DNA of 7,578 nucleotides from an uncultured Selenomonadaceae bacterium (GCA_905235425.1 CAJOKY010000109.1:1-7578), one strand, 5' to 3'. Shown: positions 1-6,455, numbered from the stretch's first letter. Notes: generated by a model from the letters alone, not told the origin. Numbers and translations: made by a program.

Positions 1-1
1 C

Positions 2-217
2 GTTCAAAAACGCAAAAATAAAAGCGCTACCGTTTTAATCGTCAAGGACAGAATGAAAAATCTCGGTGTCACCTATGAAAATTTTGCCGATATAATTTTC
101 TTACCGAATGATACAATGAATATCATCATGTATTATTGTTATGCTACCGGCGATTATGAAGGCGATAATTATATTTACGGTCACTTCCACCGTCCACCGC
201 AAGGGGGGGGGGTATGA
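2..217 (+). CDS. Upstream part of a split glycosyltransferase-like gene (5' end outside window, ends at TGA just after G10 tract)
   Basis: The frame starting at base 2 is open from the window edge to the TGA at 215-217, giving 71 codons with no start inside the window, so the gene begins upstream. The translation looks like real protein, for example DNYIYGHFHRPPQ immediately before the G run. The run itself is read as Gly-Gly-Gly and the frame then meets TGA at once. The other frame continues smoothly past the run with YEWDESLHLIDRYKQDVFK, so both halves most likely belong to one gene. Dropping one G gives the junction PPQGGGYEWDE and a protein of at least 286 residues. As sequenced, this product would be truncated ('off' phase). 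The function is inferred from the downstream half. A homopolymer miscall is the main alternative. Confidence 0.6.
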   Translation, partial: VQKRKNKSATVLIVKDRMKNLGVTYENFADIIFLPNDTMNIIMYYCYATGDYEGDNYIYGHFHRPPQGGGV

Positions 218-863
218 ATGGGATGAGTCATTGCATTTGATTGACAGATACAAGCAAGACGTCTTTAAAATCCCTATGGACACGCCGTACCAAAAACCGA
301 TTGTACCGCCAATTTCTGAAGAAAATATCGCCGAACTGCACAAGAGATATTTTTTGGACAAGGATCTCACGATAATATTAGTTCCTTACACACACTCCAC
401 AAAACAGTTGGACATGAAATTTTGGATATTTTTATCTATGGTACTTACAGAAAAGGGTTATCGCGTTTATACTAATGTAGATGGATTTTCGGAATCACCC
501 ATAGCAGGTACAAATCCTATTTCTACTAATTTTCGCGAATTGTATTACATTACCGACAAAGTGAAATGTTTTATCGGCTCTCGCAATGGTATTTTTGATT
601 TTCTTGCATTGACTGATGCAAAAACGGTAAATGTAACACCTTTTCCCGTATGGCTTTATGATGTAAGTATGTTTTATCCAGAATGTCGTAATCAAACTTT
701 GTACAATGCGATTGATTATATTGCGCCGCTTATGGAAAATACACATAAAGACAAAGTTCACACAAAAATAAAATTTTCGCACGAACACATAAACAGCAAA
801 GATATTTGCTACTCCTACGAAGAGCTTTTGAATAGGATTTTGAATGAGATTGAAAAAATTTAG
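141..863 (+). CDS. Downstream part of a split, probably phase-variable glycosyltransferase-like protein
   Basis: This frame is open to the TAG at 861-863. The authentic part probably begins at the G run: codons from 213 on (216 residues) look coding. The ATG at 141 lies in a frame that competes with the better upstream reading and has no ribosome binding site, so I do not believe it is the natural start. The protein has alternating beta/alpha segments like a GT-B-type domain: a strand ending in LVPYTHSTKQ, a helix MKFWIFLSMVLTEKGY, a strand RVYTNV, and a loop FIGSRNGIFDFLAL. The last resembles the sugar-nucleotide binding loop region of GT9/heptosyltransferase-like proteins; this is an analogy, not a demonstrated family match. 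A role in capsule, O-antigen or other surface glycan assembly is inferred. Sampled 60-base lines are about 28-33% GC, against about 53% in one line of the following gene, which fits separate acquisition. The split at 203-212 needs 9 or 12 G for a full product. Confidence 0.6.
   Translation: MLPAIMKAIIIFTVTSTVHRKGGGYEWDESLHLIDRYKQDVFKIPMDTPYQKPIVPPISEENIAELHKRYFLDKDLTIILVPYTHSTKQLDMKFWIFLSMVLTEKGYRVYTNVDGFSESPIAGTNPISTNFRELYYITDKVKCFIGSRNGIFDFLALTDAKTVNVTPFPVWLYDVSMFYPECRNQTLYNAIDYIAPLMENTHKDKVHTKIKFSHEHINSKDICYSYEELLNRILNEIEKI
203..212 (+). repeat. G10 homopolymer inside a coding region (candidate phase-variation tract)
   Basis: Ten consecutive G residues lie exactly where two well-formed coding frames meet. 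With ten G the upstream frame ends at the TGA at 215-217. With nine or twelve it runs on to 863. A G run this long is out of keeping with the surrounding AT-rich DNA. Homopolymeric G tracts in surface-glycan genes are known slipped-strand contingency switches in other bacteria such as Campylobacter. The presence of the tract is certain in the given sequence; the switching role is inferred. Confidence 0.8.
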
Positions 864-897
864 AAATAAAATTAAAAATTAATGACAATATTTTGGC

Positions 898-903
898 AAG
901 GAG
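898..903 (+). promoter_or_regulatory. Ribosome binding site AAGGAG that decides the start of the RTX metallopeptidase
   Basis: AAGGAG abuts the first ATG (904), which would leave no spacer. It sits 9 bases before the ATG at 913. The start at 913 is therefore preferred. Confidence 0.75.
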
Positions 904-912
904 ATGATTTTA

Positions 913-2583
913 ATGGCTATGGAGCAGGAAAAATTTATTGTCAAGGGATTGTACAATGAATGGATGAAAAATTGCCTTGACTTAATCGAAAATTCTTACG
1001 GCTTGAGTTTTCAACGCAGTAGCGCCTCTGCACACGAGATTACTTTGAACTTCGTTGAAAATGGTAGCGGCGGAAATTTGGCTACGGCAGGTTATCAGTA
1101 TTACGATAACGACGGCAAGGCGTTTGACTTGACGCTTAACGTGAATATGTCGCGTTGCAGTGATATTGATACAACGGACGCAAGCGGCGCGCTTGAAAAT
1201 AATATAAGCCCGTTTGACGTTACGATAGCGCATGAGCTGACTCACTCGGTTATGCAGGCTAATATCGCTTATTTCAGCGAAATGCCCGGCTACTTTGTGG
1301 AAGGTTCCGCAGACCTTACCGGCGGCGGCGACGGCACGTATTCAAATATGCGCACGCTTTTAAAAAACGGCACGTCAACTTTAAAAGGCGTTTACGAAGG
1401 CTATTACTCTTCAACCTACGATTACGCCGCCGGCTTTATGCTTCTGCGCTATCTTGCCAAAACTACCAATGAAACCACCGGCAAAAATGTTGTACAAGTC
1501 ACGAAAGATTTAATGACGTACTTAGCCGAGCATGACGGCAAGCAGGAAAGTTACGACAACGCGATTTATTATGCGTCGGACGGGATTTTTTCTAATGAAG
1601 ATGATTTAATTGAAAGTTTCACGAATACGGTTGACAGCTACAATATAAGCAGTGACGACGACGCGGACAGCTTTTTAAAATCTGTTGCCGGTATCGACGT
1701 AGGCGGTTGGGTTAAAACGAATGAACAGACTATCACGGAGGGAAATTCTACCCGTACGACGTGGACAAATGTTTGGGACGTAGGAGACAGCGGCGCTATT
1801 ACCGGCTCAGATGCAGGCGGCGGTTCATATAAAAGCTACGAAGACGTTGTACCGGAAAATACTTCGCCTTCAAGTTGGAATCTGCCTTCTTCAAGCTACT
1901 ACAAAGGCTTGGCGATGATTTTTCCCGATGAATATCTTTCTACCGAAACTTCAACTTCGACAATTTATATTTACAACGGCGGCTATCAGACCATTTCCGA
2001 TTATCATGAAGGTGACAAAATTAATTTGAACTGCGAATATCGCGGCATTGATTTGAACGGCAATACTTTTTATGTCAATTCAAGCAACGGGCAACTTGCA
2101 ATTCAAAATTCGCGCGCAAAATATATCAGCTATGGTTTTGCAAACGGCGACCTTGCCGCGTATTCTTACGTTGCGAATAACGGCGGCACGATTGACGGCA
2201 GAAGTAAAACCGGCGCGGTTGAAATTATGATTGGTATGGATCACGCGTCGAATATAATTTACGCAAATGATGTCGGCTCCAGTTTATGGGGTGGTAACGG
2301 CGGCGCTGATACGTTGATAGGCGGCAACGGCGGCGACGAATTTTTCTTTGCAATGGGTAGCGGCGTTGACACAATTAAAAATGCAGGCTCTGAAGATATG
2401 ATAAACCTTCTCGGCGTCACGTTGGGACAAATTTCAGCGGCGGAAATTACCGGCAACGGCGTGAATTTAAGCTTTGTTGACGGCGGAAGTCTGCGCGTCG
2501 AAGGCACTTCAAATGTCGGCTACAAATTGGAAGGTGTTGTATACGCCGCTAATCAAAGTACGCGTGAATGGTACGTGAAATGA
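913..2583 (+). CDS. RTX-type predicted secreted zinc metallopeptidase
   Basis: The product is 556 residues. I start at ATG 913 rather than the in-frame ATG 904 because of ribosome binding site spacing. Residues 107-111 read HELTH, the HExxH zinc-peptidase motif. Nineteen residues on, E130 lies in EGSAD (ExxxD), the gluzincin pattern in which the Glu is the third zinc ligand. The peptidase region fills roughly the first 280 residues. The middle (about 280-450) is unrecognised and Ser/Tyr/Asn-rich. From about residue 460 two glycine-rich repeats, GGNGGADTL and GGNGGDEFF, followed by GSGVDTI, match the calcium-binding RTX parallel beta-roll. There is no N-terminal signal peptide, which fits type I secretion by a C-terminal signal; no ABC exporter or membrane fusion gene is in the window. 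The likely role is an extracellular or surface protease, with unknown substrate. The stop overlaps the next gene's start. Activity and calcium dependence are inferred from family knowledge. Confidence 0.82.
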   Translation: MAMEQEKFIVKGLYNEWMKNCLDLIENSYGLSFQRSSASAHEITLNFVENGSGGNLATAGYQYYDNDGKAFDLTLNVNMSRCSDIDTTDASGALENNISPFDVTIAHELTHSVMQANIAYFSEMPGYFVEGSADLTGGGDGTYSNMRTLLKNGTSTLKGVYEGYYSSTYDYAAGFMLLRYLAKTTNETTGKNVVQVTKDLMTYLAEHDGKQESYDNAIYYASDGIFSNEDDLIESFTNTVDSYNISSDDDADSFLKSVAGIDVGGWVKTNEQTITEGNSTRTTWTNVWDVGDSGAITGSDAGGGSYKSYEDVVPENTSPSSWNLPSSSYYKGLAMIFPDEYLSTETSTSTIYIYNGGYQTISDYHEGDKINLNCEYRGIDLNGNTFYVNSSNGQLAIQNSRAKYISYGFANGDLAAYSYVANNGGTIDGRSKTGAVEIMIGMDHASNIIYANDVGSSLWGGNGGADTLIGGNGGDEFFFAMGSGVDTIKNAGSEDMINLLGVTLGQISAAEITGNGVNLSFVDGGSLRVEGTSNVGYKLEGVVYAANQSTREWYVK

Positions 2584-2894
2584 AGAAAATAAAAATTACC
2601 GTCATGAAAAAAGCTTGTCACCGTGATTTAATTGAGCGTTATGAAAATCCTATTGAAAATGCCTGCACGGTTGAGGAAGGGCAGGTTTTCATTGCAAACG
2701 GCTGGCAACGTCCCGAAGGTTTTTGCGAAAGTGCATGGGAGAGTATGTCCGCCTTTGTAATGGCTCTTTCGCACGGCGCTGAAAATTTTTACAGCGGCTG
2801 GATGAAAAATCCCAAGTCCGCAATGATATCCTGCAATGACGGTTTTCGTCCGGTAAGCTTTTTGATTGAAACGCTTGACGAAGACGCCGATTGA
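2580..2894 (+). CDS. TIGR04076 family protein
   Basis: The product is 104 residues, from the ATG at 2580 that overlaps the preceding stop as ATGA. An ATG at 2568 would add four residues, but the family typically starts with M-K-x-K-I-T-V-x-K, matching MKKIKITVMKK here. Recognisable family positions are CHRDL (Cys13), EEGQVF, PEGFCESAW (Cys49) and the C-terminal CNDGFRPVSF (Cys85). The length is normal for this small conserved family, whose biochemical function is unknown to me. The four Cys (13, 29, 49, 85) might bind metal or be redox active, but that is speculation. The overlap suggests translational coupling to the metallopeptidase, and there is no strong ribosome binding site of its own. 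The next gene starts 13 bases after the stop, so all three are probably co-transcribed. Confidence 0.8.
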   Translation: MKKIKITVMKKACHRDLIERYENPIENACTVEEGQVFIANGWQRPEGFCESAWESMSAFVMALSHGAENFYSGWMKNPKSAMISCNDGFRPVSFLIETLDEDAD

Positions 2895-2907
2895 TGAGGA
2901 AATTTTT

Positions 2908-3531
2908 ATGTCAGAAGATATTGCGGCACGAAAAAAATTTTTGCGGCGTGAAATAAAATCTCGGTTATCAAAAATTTCACCGGCAGAAAAATTAGATTTA
3001 AGCCGCGCAGTTATTCAAAAATTTTTAGTGACTGAAACTTACAAAGACGCAAAAATTATCATGGCGTACCTTTCAATGCCGGACGAAATTCAGTTGCAGG
3101 AATTTTTCACGGCGGCATTTGCAGATGAAAAAATTTTGACCGTACCGTTTATTTCGGCAGGGGAAATGTCGGCGGTAGAGTTGCCGAATATGAACGCGCT
3201 TGAAATCGGCGCGTACGGCATTTTAACCGTTAAAAGCGACGTAAGAAAATTTATCGACGCGGCAGAAATTGACTGCATTATAACGCCGGGTCTTGCCTTC
3301 GATATGCACGGACATAGACTCGGCAGAGGCGGCGGTTTTTATGATAAATTTTTAAGCCGCGCAGTTAATGCAAAAAAAATAGCGTTGGCGTACGATTGTC
3401 AGATTGTCAACAGCGTACCGGTTGAAACTTTTGATATACCTGTTGATGTCGTATTAACGCCTACAAAGTCAGAATTAAAATTTGAGAATCTTTTAATCAG
3501 TACAAAGCAAGTTGTGATAAACCAATTCTAA
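2908..3531 (+). CDS. 5-formyltetrahydrofolate cyclo-ligase (5,10-methenyl-THF synthetase)
   Basis: This cytoplasmic enzyme (EC 6.3.3.2) uses ATP to turn 5-formyl-THF into 5,10-methenyl-THF and so salvages a stored folate form. The product is 207 residues. The start is the ATG at 2908, with GAGGA at 2896-2900 seven bases upstream; in-frame start codons further upstream overlap the previous gene and lack this site. The N-terminus has the basic KKFLRREIKSRL segment typical of the family. Residues 127-146 carry the signature PGLAFD...GHRLGRGGGFYD, with the glycine-rich phosphate-binding loop. The core family length is about 180-200, so the AT-rich C-terminal tail of about 20 residues (FENLLISTKQVVINQF) is a mild extension. 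It sits at the end of the string with the TIGR04076 gene and upstream of fhs, which also belongs to folate one-carbon metabolism. The family is often annotated as ygfA/fau/MTHFS. Confidence 0.93.
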   Translation: MSEDIAARKKFLRREIKSRLSKISPAEKLDLSRAVIQKFLVTETYKDAKIIMAYLSMPDEIQLQEFFTAAFADEKILTVPFISAGEMSAVELPNMNALEIGAYGILTVKSDVRKFIDAAEIDCIITPGLAFDMHGHRLGRGGGFYDKFLSRAVNAKKIALAYDCQIVNSVPVETFDIPVDVVLTPTKSELKFENLLISTKQVVINQF

Positions 3532-3588
3532 AAATAATTTTTAAAGAAAGAATTTGTAGAATGTTTTAAAGGAATTTTTATAAGTATA

Positions 3589-3616
3589 TTGAATTTTACA
3601 AAAAATTATTTAGATA
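3589..3616 (+). promoter_or_regulatory. Possible sigma-70-type promoter for the small exported protein
   Basis: TTGAAT (3589-3594) and TAGATA (3611-3616) are separated by 16 bases in a very AT-rich spacer between two genes. The match is imperfect, and AT-rich DNA gives such matches by chance. Its support comes mainly from the 135-base gap and from the single gene that follows ending in its own terminator. Confidence 0.3.
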
Positions 3617-3666
3617 TTGTTCTTGGTTTATAAAAAGTTTTTATTAATTGTGTGGAGGCGGTTGAT

Positions 3667-3993
3667 GTGAAAAAAATTATTACAATGATGTTGTTGGCTG
3701 TTTCATTAATTTTTATTGGCAGTCAAGACAATCAAGCAGAGGCTGCTCATGTTTTCGTAGGTTATTATCAGGACAATGGCGATGCGGCATATCTTATAAC
3801 GGAGTCATTAGCAGGCGGAAAAAGTCGCTTTTCGTGTGACGTTGTGACAAATCGCGGTGACTATGTTCACTATAATTTCTTTATACGCGGCGGTGATCCG
3901 TACTACACAACGTCTTGGTACACGGAAGGTTATGTTTATACAAACGCCTCCCCCGTTGCAGTAGGAATTTGGGAATATGTGCAAAGGCATTAA
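3667..3993 (+). CDS. Small exported protein of unknown function
   Basis: The product is 108 residues starting at GTG 3667, set by GGAGG at 3654-3658 with an 8-base spacer. An in-frame GTG at 3652 overlaps that site and is unlikely. The N-terminus is a clear signal peptide: KK, a hydrophobic stretch over about residues 4-18, then QAEAA with probable signal peptidase I cleavage near residues 26/27. The mature part is about 80 residues, rich in Tyr, Gly and Asp, with segments such as FVGYYQDNGDAAYLITES and a likely all-beta character. It has no Cys pair for a disulfide (one Cys in the mature part) and no recognisable catalytic motif. I do not recognise the family. It stands alone between a long spacer and a strong terminator, so it is probably its own transcription unit. 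Its destination would be periplasm, cell surface or outside. Confidence 0.72.
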   Translation: MKKIITMMLLAVSLIFIGSQDNQAEAAHVFVGYYQDNGDAAYLITESLAGGKSRFSCDVVTNRGDYVHYNFFIRGGDPYYTTSWYTEGYVYTNASPVAVGIWEYVQRH

Positions 3994-4039
3994 AAATTTT
4001 TGACAAAAAATTGACTGCAAAGTTAATTCAGGATTTTTT

Positions 4040-4072
4040 AGAGTCGGAAAAAATCTTCGACTCTATTTTTTT
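4040..4072 (+). terminator. Intrinsic (rho-independent) terminator
   Basis: AGAGTCG (4040-4046) pairs perfectly with CGACTCT (4058-4064). The stem can extend inward by a G-U and an A-U pair, leaving a short loop. It is followed by ATTTTTTT (4065-4072). It lies 46 bases after the stop of the small exported protein and insulates fhs from it. The opposite strand lacks a T run after the hairpin, so it acts on + strand transcripts only. Confidence 0.88.
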
Positions 4073-4121
4073 GCTTGCTAAGTTTACATTCGCCGTTTAA
4101 AATTACGTATAAAAATTTTTT

Positions 4122-4125
4122 GGAG
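4122..4125 (+). promoter_or_regulatory. fhs: Ribosome binding site for fhs, favouring a TTG start
   Basis: GGAG is one base before the GTG at 4127 but 10 bases before the in-frame TTG at 4136. Spacing favours TTG, which would begin the protein as M-L-S-D-V-E-I-A, close to the usual S-D-I-E-I-A start of the family. This is a preference, not proof. Confidence 0.55.
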
Positions 4126-4135
4126 CGTGATTAAT

Positions 4136-5803
4136 TTGTTAAGTGACGTTGAAATTGCCCAACAGGCGAAAATCTCAAAAATAAATTTAATCGGCGAAAA
4201 GTTGGGCTTGACAGAAGACGATTTGGAATTGTACGGTAAATATAAAGCGAAAATCTGCGCGGAAGTTTGGAATAAAGTTAAAGACAATCCCGACGGCAAA
4301 TTAATTTTAGTCACGGCGATAACGCCCACGCCGGCAGGCGAAGGCAAAACTACAACGTCAATCGGTCTTGCAGACGCTTTAAATCGGCTCGGCAGAAAAG
4401 TTTGTGTCGCACTTCGTGAACCCAGTCTCGGTCCTTGTTTCGGCATTAAAGGCGGCGCGGCAGGCGGCGGCTACGCGCAGGTTGTACCTATGGAAGATAT
4501 TAACCTGCACTTTACCGGCGATTTTCACGCCGTCACTACTGCGCACAATCTTCTTGCCGCAGTTTTGGATAATCACATTCATCAAGGCAACGAATTGAAA
4601 ATTGACGTGCGTCGCGTTGTATGGAAAAGAGTTTTGGATTTAAACGATCGCGCCTTAAGAAACGTCATTGTAGGGCTCGGCGGCAAGATTAACGGCGTAC
4701 CGCGTGAATCCGGCTTTGACATTACCGTTGCGTCCGAAATGATGGCGATACTCTGTCTTGCAAATGACTTCGCCGATTTAAAATCACGTCTCGGAAAAAT
4801 TATCGTCGCGTACAATGTTGACGGCGCGCCTATAACTGCCGACGATTTAAAGGTTACCGGTTCATTGGCGTTGCTCTTCAAAGACGCGATTAAACCTAAC
4901 CTTGTACAAACGCTTGAAGGCACTCCCGCGCTGATTCACGGCGGACCTTTTGCCAACATTGCGCATGGTTGCAACTCCGTCATGGCTACGAAGTACGCGC
5001 TTAAGCTTGCCGACGTTGTAGTTACTGAGGCTGGTTTCGGTGCAGATTTAGGCGCTGAAAAGTTTTTGGATATCAAATGCAGGTTAAGCGGTCTTCGCCC
5101 CGACGCAGTGGTAATCGTTGCCACAATTCGCGCACTCAAAATGCATGGCGGCGTGACTAAAGATAAACTTGCCAAGCCGAATGTTAAGGCGCTTAAACGC
5201 GGCATTGAAAATCTTGAAAAGCATATTGAAAATATTCAAGGTTTCGGTCTGCCCGCCGTAGTTGCGCTGAATGATTTTCCTACCGACACGGACGAAGAAA
5301 TTTCAGCCGTTGAGCTTTTCTGCGCGGCTAAAAATGTAAAGTTCGCTCGTTCAAAAGTTTTTGCTGAAGGCAGTGTCGGCGGTATCGGTCTTGCAAAGGC
5401 GGTTGAATCGGTTTTTGATGAGCCGAAAGATTTTCACTTCACCTACGCAGATGATGAAAGTATTTCAGATAAAATTTCTGCCGTCGCCAAAAAAATTTAC
5501 GGCGCTAAAGGCGTTGAATTTTTACCCGCCGCGCAGAAACAAATTGCCGAAATTGAAAAGCTGGGTTTCGGCAATTTACCCGTATGCATTGCAAAGACGC
5601 AGTATTCACTTTCTGATGACGCGAAGAAATTGGGCAGACCGAAAAAATTTACCGTGACAGTTCGCGAAGTAAAAATTTCTGCGGGTGCAGGTTTTGTCGT
5701 CGTACTTCTCGGCAACATTATGACTATGCCCGGCTTGCCTAAACGTCCCGCCGCCGAAAAAATCGACATTACGTCCGACGGCATTATCAGCGGTCTGTTT
5801 TAA
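4136..5803 (+). CDS. fhs: Formate--tetrahydrofolate ligase (10-formyl-THF synthetase)
   Basis: This cytoplasmic enzyme (EC 6.3.4.3) joins formate to tetrahydrofolate with ATP, giving 10-formyl-THF for purine and formyl-Met-tRNA synthesis. In acetogens it also serves the methyl branch of the Wood-Ljungdahl pathway, but nothing here shows that pathway. From TTG 4136 the product is 555 residues; from the alternative GTG 4127 it is 558. Both are normal for this family (about 555-560). Near-invariant family blocks are present in order: SDVEIAQQAKI at the N-terminus, ELYGKYKAKI, the ATP-binding P-loop TPTPAGEGKTTTS (K71 in TTG numbering), REPSLGPCFGIKGGAAGGGY, NLHFTGDFHAVTTAHNLLAA, PNLVQTLEGTPALIHGGPFA, TEAGFGADLGAEKF, ALKMHGGV, and the C-terminal REVKISAGAGFVV and MTMPGLPKRPAA. 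No truncation or missing motif was seen. It follows a terminator and so has its own promoter or relies on read-through; no convincing promoter was found. Its functional partner is the cyclo-ligase upstream. Confidence 0.97.
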   Translation: MLSDVEIAQQAKISKINLIGEKLGLTEDDLELYGKYKAKICAEVWNKVKDNPDGKLILVTAITPTPAGEGKTTTSIGLADALNRLGRKVCVALREPSLGPCFGIKGGAAGGGYAQVVPMEDINLHFTGDFHAVTTAHNLLAAVLDNHIHQGNELKIDVRRVVWKRVLDLNDRALRNVIVGLGGKINGVPRESGFDITVASEMMAILCLANDFADLKSRLGKIIVAYNVDGAPITADDLKVTGSLALLFKDAIKPNLVQTLEGTPALIHGGPFANIAHGCNSVMATKYALKLADVVVTEAGFGADLGAEKFLDIKCRLSGLRPDAVVIVATIRALKMHGGVTKDKLAKPNVKALKRGIENLEKHIENIQGFGLPAVVALNDFPTDTDEEISAVELFCAAKNVKFARSKVFAEGSVGGIGLAKAVESVFDEPKDFHFTYADDESISDKISAVAKKIYGAKGVEFLPAAQKQIAEIEKLGFGNLPVCIAKTQYSLSDDAKKLGRPKKFTVTVREVKISAGAGFVVVLLGNIMTMPGLPKRPAAEKIDITSDGIISGLF

Positions 5804-5864
5804 AATTATCGATGACGTTTTGTGGCGAAAGATTCTTAATGAATTGGAATTGGAGGATTGACTT

Positions 5865-6197
5865 ATGAAACATTTTTATCCTGCAATTTTTGAGCCTAAA
5901 AAAAATTCAGATGGCTTTGTGGTAACCGTACCTGATATTAAAGGTTGCTTTACTCAAGGCGATAATATCGAAGAGTGTATGTTTATGGCTCAAGAGGCTA
6001 TCGGTTGTATGCTTGAAAACGTCGATGAAAAAGATTATCCCGTACCGAGTAGTATACTTTCGATAAAACTTTTAGACCTTCCCGAAGGCAGTTTTGCCAC
6101 TTTTGTAATGTTTGATAAAGAAAAATACGACGAGGAAACTTGGCAAAATCTTGATAAAGATGCCATAAATTTGCAAGAAAGTTTGGTTTTGACGTAA
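5865..6197 (+). CDS. HicB-like antitoxin domain protein, no HicA seen
   Basis: The product is 110 residues from ATG 5865, with GGAGG at 5852-5856 and an 8-base spacer. The first 50 residues match the HicB/UPF0150 partial RNase H-like fold: YPAIFEPKKNSDGFVVTVPDIKGC, then FTQGDNIEECMFMAQEAIGCML. In family members this domain binds and neutralises the HicA mRNA interferase. The C-terminal part (from about residue 75) is acidic and shows no clear helix-turn-helix or ribbon-helix-helix DNA-binding domain, which full HicB repressors often have. No HicA-like dsRBD-fold ORF lies in the roughly 60 bases upstream or directly downstream. It may be an orphan antitoxin, a solitary regulator, or a partner of a toxin elsewhere. 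The next gene, 27 bases downstream, is also antitoxin-like. Family assignment is firm; toxin-neutralising function is uncertain. Confidence 0.8.
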   Translation: MKHFYPAIFEPKKNSDGFVVTVPDIKGCFTQGDNIEECMFMAQEAIGCMLENVDEKDYPVPSSILSIKLLDLPEGSFATFVMFDKEKYDEETWQNLDKDAINLQESLVLT

Positions 6198-6224
6198 AAT
6201 TACAAGAAGGGAGGCGCAGTAAAT

Positions 6225-6455
6225 ATGAAGTGTATTAAATGTGGCGCCGAAACCTTCATGGACAAAACAACAGATGTTTTTGAATTTGATGATTGTATTT
6301 TGGTTATCAGAAATATTCCCTGCAGAAAATGCGCGGAATGTGACGAGATTATTTACAGCGGCAGAATTATTCGCGACATTGAAAAAATTGTCGATAATGT
6401 AAAAAATTCTTTAACAGATATTGTGGTAGTTGATTTCAAGAAAATTGCCGCTTGA
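6225..6455 (+). CDS. YgiT-type (MqsA N-terminal-like) zinc finger protein
   Basis: The product is 76 residues from ATG 6225, with AAGGGAGG at 6207-6214 and a 10-base spacer. It has the YgiT/MqsA zinc-finger layout: Cys3-x-x-Cys6 at the N-terminus, a beta stretch, then IPCRKCAECDE with Cys36-x-x-Cys39, plus an extra Cys33. In MqsA this half binds the toxin MqsR, while a separate C-terminal HTH binds DNA. The C-terminus here (IRDIEKIVDNVKNSL, then a beta-like DIVVVDFKKIAA) is too short for a complete HTH. Short stand-alone YgiT-type proteins often accompany a small toxin (MqsR- or DUF4258-type), but none precedes or follows it here. It may therefore be an orphan antitoxin. Spacing to both neighbours is under 30 bases, suggesting one operon. 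Confidence 0.82.
   Translation: MKCIKCGAETFMDKTTDVFEFDDCILVIRNIPCRKCAECDEIIYSGRIIRDIEKIVDNVKNSLTDIVVVDFKKIAA

Noticed and set aside
101..370. Minus-strand open frame opposite the split gene
   Set aside because: It lies antisense to the better coding frames on both sides of the G run, has no ribosome binding site, and its sequence looks like a shadow translation.
850..878. AT-rich promoter-like stretch before the RTX metallopeptidase
   Set aside because: TTGAAA at 850-855 has no good -10 partner at 16-18 bases; in DNA this AT-rich such half matches are expected by chance.
3525..3562. Inverted repeat ATTCTA/TAGAAT after the cyclo-ligase as a terminator
   Set aside because: The stem is six bases with little G/C, a long loop and no T run, so it should not terminate transcription.
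4083..4113. TTTACA and TATAAA as a promoter for fhs
   Set aside because: The 19-base spacer is long, and the predicted transcript start would fall almost on the ribosome binding site, so this pairing is not convincing.
4084..5784. Several open frames opposite or out of frame within fhs
   Set aside because: They overlap an enzyme with family-wide conserved motifs along its whole length and show no ribosome binding sites or recognisable domains; they are shadows.
5805..5861. Short stretch before the HicB-like gene that reads IIDDVLWRKILNELELED and then stops, like the C-terminus of a protein
   Set aside because: Only 18 codons with no start codon of its own; it begins right after the fhs stop. 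It could be the vestige of a lost gene, perhaps a toxin, but the signal is too short to claim.
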